A stretch of 5,946 bases of DNA from Chloroflexota bacterium (GTDB lineage: Bacteria > Chloroflexota > Dehalococcoidia > DSTF01 > JACRBR01): NCBI GenBank assembly GCA_016213125.1, contig JACRBR010000152.1, forward strand, positions 1-5,946, written 5' to 3'. The notes below the pieces were generated by a model, which was not told the DNA's origin, ran no database searches, and worked only from the letters and a program-made list of their open reading frames with translations. Of the stretch, positions 3,635 to 5,946 are shown piece by piece. A program made the translations under genes and the position numbers. Position 1 is the stretch's first letter. The number at the start of each line of letters is the position of its first letter.

Positions 3635-5946
3635 ATGGTGGTGGCCGGCCTATCTCGCCGTTTTGCGCGGCACGGTGTGCTGGGTCTGGGAGCGCTCCTG
3701 CTGGCCGTTGCCGCCGGGGCCAGCCTGCTGCTGACCTCGGGTTCGCCGACAACGACGTTTGCGCTGCCCGTAGCGTTTGATGCTGAGTCCAGCTGCACGG
3801 CGACGACGGCGAACGCCGTCTCATGGTCCACGCACGATGTGGGGAGCGGCAACAACCGGCTGCTGCTCGTCGGCATTTCGTTCCGGCGCGACAGCGACAC
3901 GCAGACTGTGAGCACCGTGACATGGGACGCGGACGGCGCCGGTGGCGCGGCCCCCGTGGCGCTGTCGCTCGTGCCCGGGGCGTTCCAGGACAATCCTATC
4001 TTGGGAGCTATAGAAGACCTGCGTGTTGAGGTATGGAGTCTGCTGAACCCCGCGACCGGGTCGAACGGCACCATCGCCATCGACCGAAGCGGAACCGGAA
4101 CCTCGCCGATCGCGTGCGGTGCGGCGTCGTTCGCGAACGTTAATCAAACTACGCCGTTGGACGCCCCCGTCCCGGCACTGGGCGACACGGGAACCACCGC
4201 GTCGGTGACCGTGCCGTCGGAGGCCGGCGACACCGTCTTCGGGGTTCTGGGCGTCGAAGACGAGGGCGCGGTCACGGCAGGCGCCGGGCAGGACTCCCAC
4301 TGGAACGCGGCCATCGGCGCGGCCGATAATGCGACCGATGTTCGCGGGGCCGGCAGCTCCGAGGCGGGCGCCGCGTCGGTGGTCAACTCCTGGGACAGCA
4401 TTGGGGCGGCCGATGAATGGGCGATGGTCGGTCTGAACATCAACCAGGACAACGTGCCAACCGCCACGCCGACGTTCACGCCGACGTTCACTCCAACGGC
4501 GACGCCCGACGTGTGTGGTGGCGACGTCATCATCTCGGAGTATGTTGAAGGTAGCGGCCCGGACGCCATCGAGATCTACAACGGCACCGGCGCGACCGTC
4601 GATCTCACGGCTGGCGCGTATGCCATCGACATCTACGACAACAACACCACGGCGGTGGTGGCAACGATCCTGCTGACGGGCAATCTGGCGTCCGGTGGCA
4701 CCTTCGTCATCGCCAGCTCGGACATCGCGGGCGTGGCCGAAGACATGATAACGGCGTCGCTGGCGTACTCCGGCGATGACGCCGTCGCGCTGCGGCGCGC
4801 CGCGACGATCCTGGATGTCATCGGTCGCATTGGCGTCGACCCGGGGACGGAATGGGGGTCCGGGCTCACCAGCACGGCGGACAACACCATCCGCCGCAAG
4901 GCGGCGGTGTTCACCGGCGACACAAACGGCGCGGATGCATTCACGCCATCCACGGAATGGGACGGGTTCGCCCTCGATACGGTGAGCGGGCTGGGGTCGC
5001 ACACGACGAACCTCTGCAACACGCCGACGCCGGCGAGCACAAGCACTCCGACGAGTACCGCCACTCCGACCGATACCGCCACCTCCACGCCGACGAACAC
5101 CCCGACGGCGACGAACACGCCGGTGCCGACGACGACGGCGTGGGCAATGAGCATCGACTGCGACACATCGACCGCGGGGATACAGGACACCTGCACGGTG
5201 GCGGGGCCGGGTAGCGCCGATGCGGATGTGTATATCACGAACATCAGCGACATCCCGCGGCGGCTGGCCGCGTTCAACTTCACGGTGAAGGCGGACCAGA
5301 CGGTGCTGGATCCGGTCGTGCCGGGATCCTGCGTCTCGCCGTCCTACGACTGCAACCCGGACTTCGACCAGACGATGGCAGGCAGCGCGTGGTCGTGCAA
5401 CCCGCCCGCACCAAATCCGGACGCCGATGCAAACCCGTCCGTCGCCCGCTCCTCGATCTCCTGCATCAACGCGGTCGCGCCACCGGGAGATGGGCCCCTG
5501 CTGAATGCGGGAGACTCGCTGCGCCTGGTCACTGTGCACTACGCCACCAGCCTGGGCACATCGAACCTGGCGCTGGAGGAAGCGGCCGCATACGACGGGG
5601 ATCTGGAAGAGATCATGAGCTGCAACGCGCCGCTGTTGGTCGCCGGCATCTGCAATGAGGCGGAACTGACCGTGGCGGCCCCGACGGCCACGCCCACGGA
5701 CACGCCGACGCCGACGGACACGCCGACGGATACGCCGACGCCGACGGACACCCCGACGGACACGCCGACGCCGACGGACACCCCGACGGATACGCCGACG
5801 CCGACCGATACACCGACGGACACGCCGACGCCGACCGACACACCGACGGACAAGCCGACGCCGACGGACACGCCCTCGGTGACACCGACGCCGACGGATA
5901 CTCCGACGGACACGCCGACGCCGACGGACACCCCGACGGACACGCC
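3635..5946 (+). CDS. Large modular surface protein with lamin-tail domain and Thr/Pro repeats (C-terminus outside window)
   Basis: The frame is open from 3635 to the right edge: 770 full codons plus two bases, with no stop. Residues 8-34 are an export signal or membrane anchor (RRFARH then a long hydrophobic run; cleavage site unclear). Residues 50-270 form a beta-rich module with NNRLLLVGISFRRD, VEVWSLLNPATGSNGTIAID and SFANVNQTTPLDA, a pattern I cannot tie to a named family. Residues 294-460 are a lamin-tail domain: VIISEYVEGSGPDAIEIYNG, the LLTGNLASGG strand, SGDDAVALRR, DVIGRIGVDPGTEWG, STADNTIRRKA and WDGFALDT. Residues 504-680 look like a cohesin-type beta module (DADVYITN, LAAFNFTV, LRLVTVHY), tentatively. 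Thr/Pro linkers lie at 274-292, 462-502 and from 683 onward. Cysteines fall in even numbers per module: 54 and 161; 294 and 461, bracketing the lamin-tail domain; and eight in the last module. This suggests oxidised folding outside the cell. It is probably an adhesive or structural surface protein; the C-terminal anchor, if any, lies beyond the window. Confidence 0.92.
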   Translation, partial: MVVAGLSRRFARHGVLGLGALLLAVAAGASLLLTSGSPTTTFALPVAFDAESSCTATTANAVSWSTHDVGSGNNRLLLVGISFRRDSDTQTVSTVTWDADGAGGAAPVALSLVPGAFQDNPILGAIEDLRVEVWSLLNPATGSNGTIAIDRSGTGTSPIACGAASFANVNQTTPLDAPVPALGDTGTTASVTVPSEAGDTVFGVLGVEDEGAVTAGAGQDSHWNAAIGAADNATDVRGAGSSEAGAASVVNSWDSIGAADEWAMVGLNINQDNVPTATPTFTPTFTPTATPDVCGGDVIISEYVEGSGPDAIEIYNGTGATVDLTAGAYAIDIYDNNTTAVVATILLTGNLASGGTFVIASSDIAGVAEDMITASLAYSGDDAVALRRAATILDVIGRIGVDPGTEWGSGLTSTADNTIRRKAAVFTGDTNGADAFTPSTEWDGFALDTVSGLGSHTTNLCNTPTPASTSTPTSTATPTDTATSTPTNTPTATNTPVPTTTAWAMSIDCDTSTAGIQDTCTVAGPGSADADVYITNISDIPRRLAAFNFTVKADQTVLDPVVPGSCVSPSYDCNPDFDQTMAGSAWSCNPPAPNPDADANPSVARSSISCINAVAPPGDGPLLNAGDSLRLVTVHYATSLGTSNLALEEAAAYDGDLEEIMSCNAPLLVAGICNEAELTVAAPTATPTDTPTPTDTPTDTPTPTDTPTDTPTPTDTPTDTPTPTDTPTDTPTPTDTPTDKPTPTDTPSVTPTPTDTPTDTPTPTDTPTDT
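4466..4489 (+). repeat. 12-bp tandem duplication in the first Thr/Pro linker
   Basis: ACGCCGACGTTC occurs twice in direct tandem (4466-4477, 4478-4489), encoding TPTF twice inside the linker of residues 274-292 that joins the first module to the lamin-tail domain. The identical copies suggest recent slippage. The Phe is unusual for this kind of linker. Confidence 0.7.
5018..5140 (+). other. Coding region of the second Thr/Pro linker
   Basis: Residues 462-502 are almost only Thr, Pro, Ser, Ala and Asn (for example TPTSTATPTDTATSTPTNTP). They connect the lamin-tail domain to the cohesin-like module. Unlike the third linker, it is compositionally biased but not a clean tandem repeat. Confidence 0.75.
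5681..5946 (+). repeat. 30-bp coding minisatellite (TDTPTPTDTP units)
   Basis: From 5701 to 5940 there are eight contiguous 30-base units, with a degenerate unit before them (5681-5700 matches 18 of 20 bases) and a partial ninth at the edge. Each unit encodes ten residues of TDTPTPTDTP type. The period is a multiple of three, so copy-number change would keep the frame. Most differences between units are in third codon positions (GAC/GAT; ACG/ACC/ACA/ACT). Coding changes cluster in unit six and its junction with unit seven: Thr to Lys at residue 740, and Ser-Val at 748-749. The tract is probably an extended, possibly glycosylated stalk. It has no spacers, so it is not CRISPR. Confidence 0.92.

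Noticed and set aside
3821..5539. Long open frame on the minus strand (572 codons)
   Set aside because: It lies wholly antisense to the modular protein gene, its product is Arg-rich with no recognisable domain, and no start context supports it. The plus-strand frame has a strong ribosome binding site, an export signal and a clear lamin-tail domain. Long antisense frames are expected in GC-rich genes.
5539..5943. Minus-strand open frame encoding a Gly/Val/Ser repeat protein
   Set aside because: It is the mirror of the 30-bp Thr/Pro repeat: reverse-complemented Thr-Asp-Pro codons read as GVSVGV. It covers the array and the end of the adjoining module, with no independent start signal.
5681..5946. 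CRISPR array
   Set aside because: The 30-base units are contiguous with no spacers and are part of an open coding frame; differences between units are codon-wise.

Overview
The window carries three consecutive plus-strand genes for exported, multidomain cell-surface proteins: a lipoprotein (178-1545), a PA14-domain protein (1598-3385), and the N-terminal 770 residues of a large modular protein (3635 to the right edge, with no stop reached). I see no enzyme, rRNA, tRNA, transposase or CRISPR array. The organism is probably a high-GC Chloroflexota bacterium. This is inferred from Thr/Pro-rich 'TPTDTPTPT' linkers joining beta-rich modules, a lamin-tail domain on a secreted protein, Shine-Dalgarno starts and high GC. 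It rests on style rather than on a marker gene, so other high-GC environmental lineages remain possible.

Layout. Positions 1-177 are a non-coding, strongly foldable leader. It holds two GGCAACC copies 40 bases apart and three hairpins, the last a perfect 13-bp stem capped by a UNCG-type loop. The first gene encodes a protein with a lipobox cysteine, a Thr/Pro/Ala stalk, three probable Ig-like beta domains and a C-terminal membrane helix followed by arginines. After a 52-base gap, the second gene encodes a signal peptide, a PA14 domain, a roughly 90-residue Pro/Ala/Thr/Ser linker and a cysteine-containing C-terminal half that I cannot name. A 249-base gap (3386-3634) holds a GC-rich hairpin, a tandem TTGACG motif, a candidate promoter and a good ribosome binding site. 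The third gene encodes a signal/anchor segment, an unnamed beta-rich module, a lamin-tail domain, a possible cohesin-like module and then a 30-bp tandem repeat coding for TDTPTPTDTP units that continues past the window.

Working together. The shared features are export signals, O-glycosylation-type Thr/Pro linkers, adhesion-type beta modules, and cysteines confined to the exported regions of the second and third proteins. They suggest a locus for cell-envelope or extracellular structure (adhesion, surface layer or carbohydrate/protein binding). The first two genes could be co-transcribed; the third probably has its own promoter. No specific system can be named from the sequence. The points most worth pursuing are the structured leader, the doubly anchored lipoprotein, the unnamed cysteine-containing half of the second protein and the coding minisatellite.
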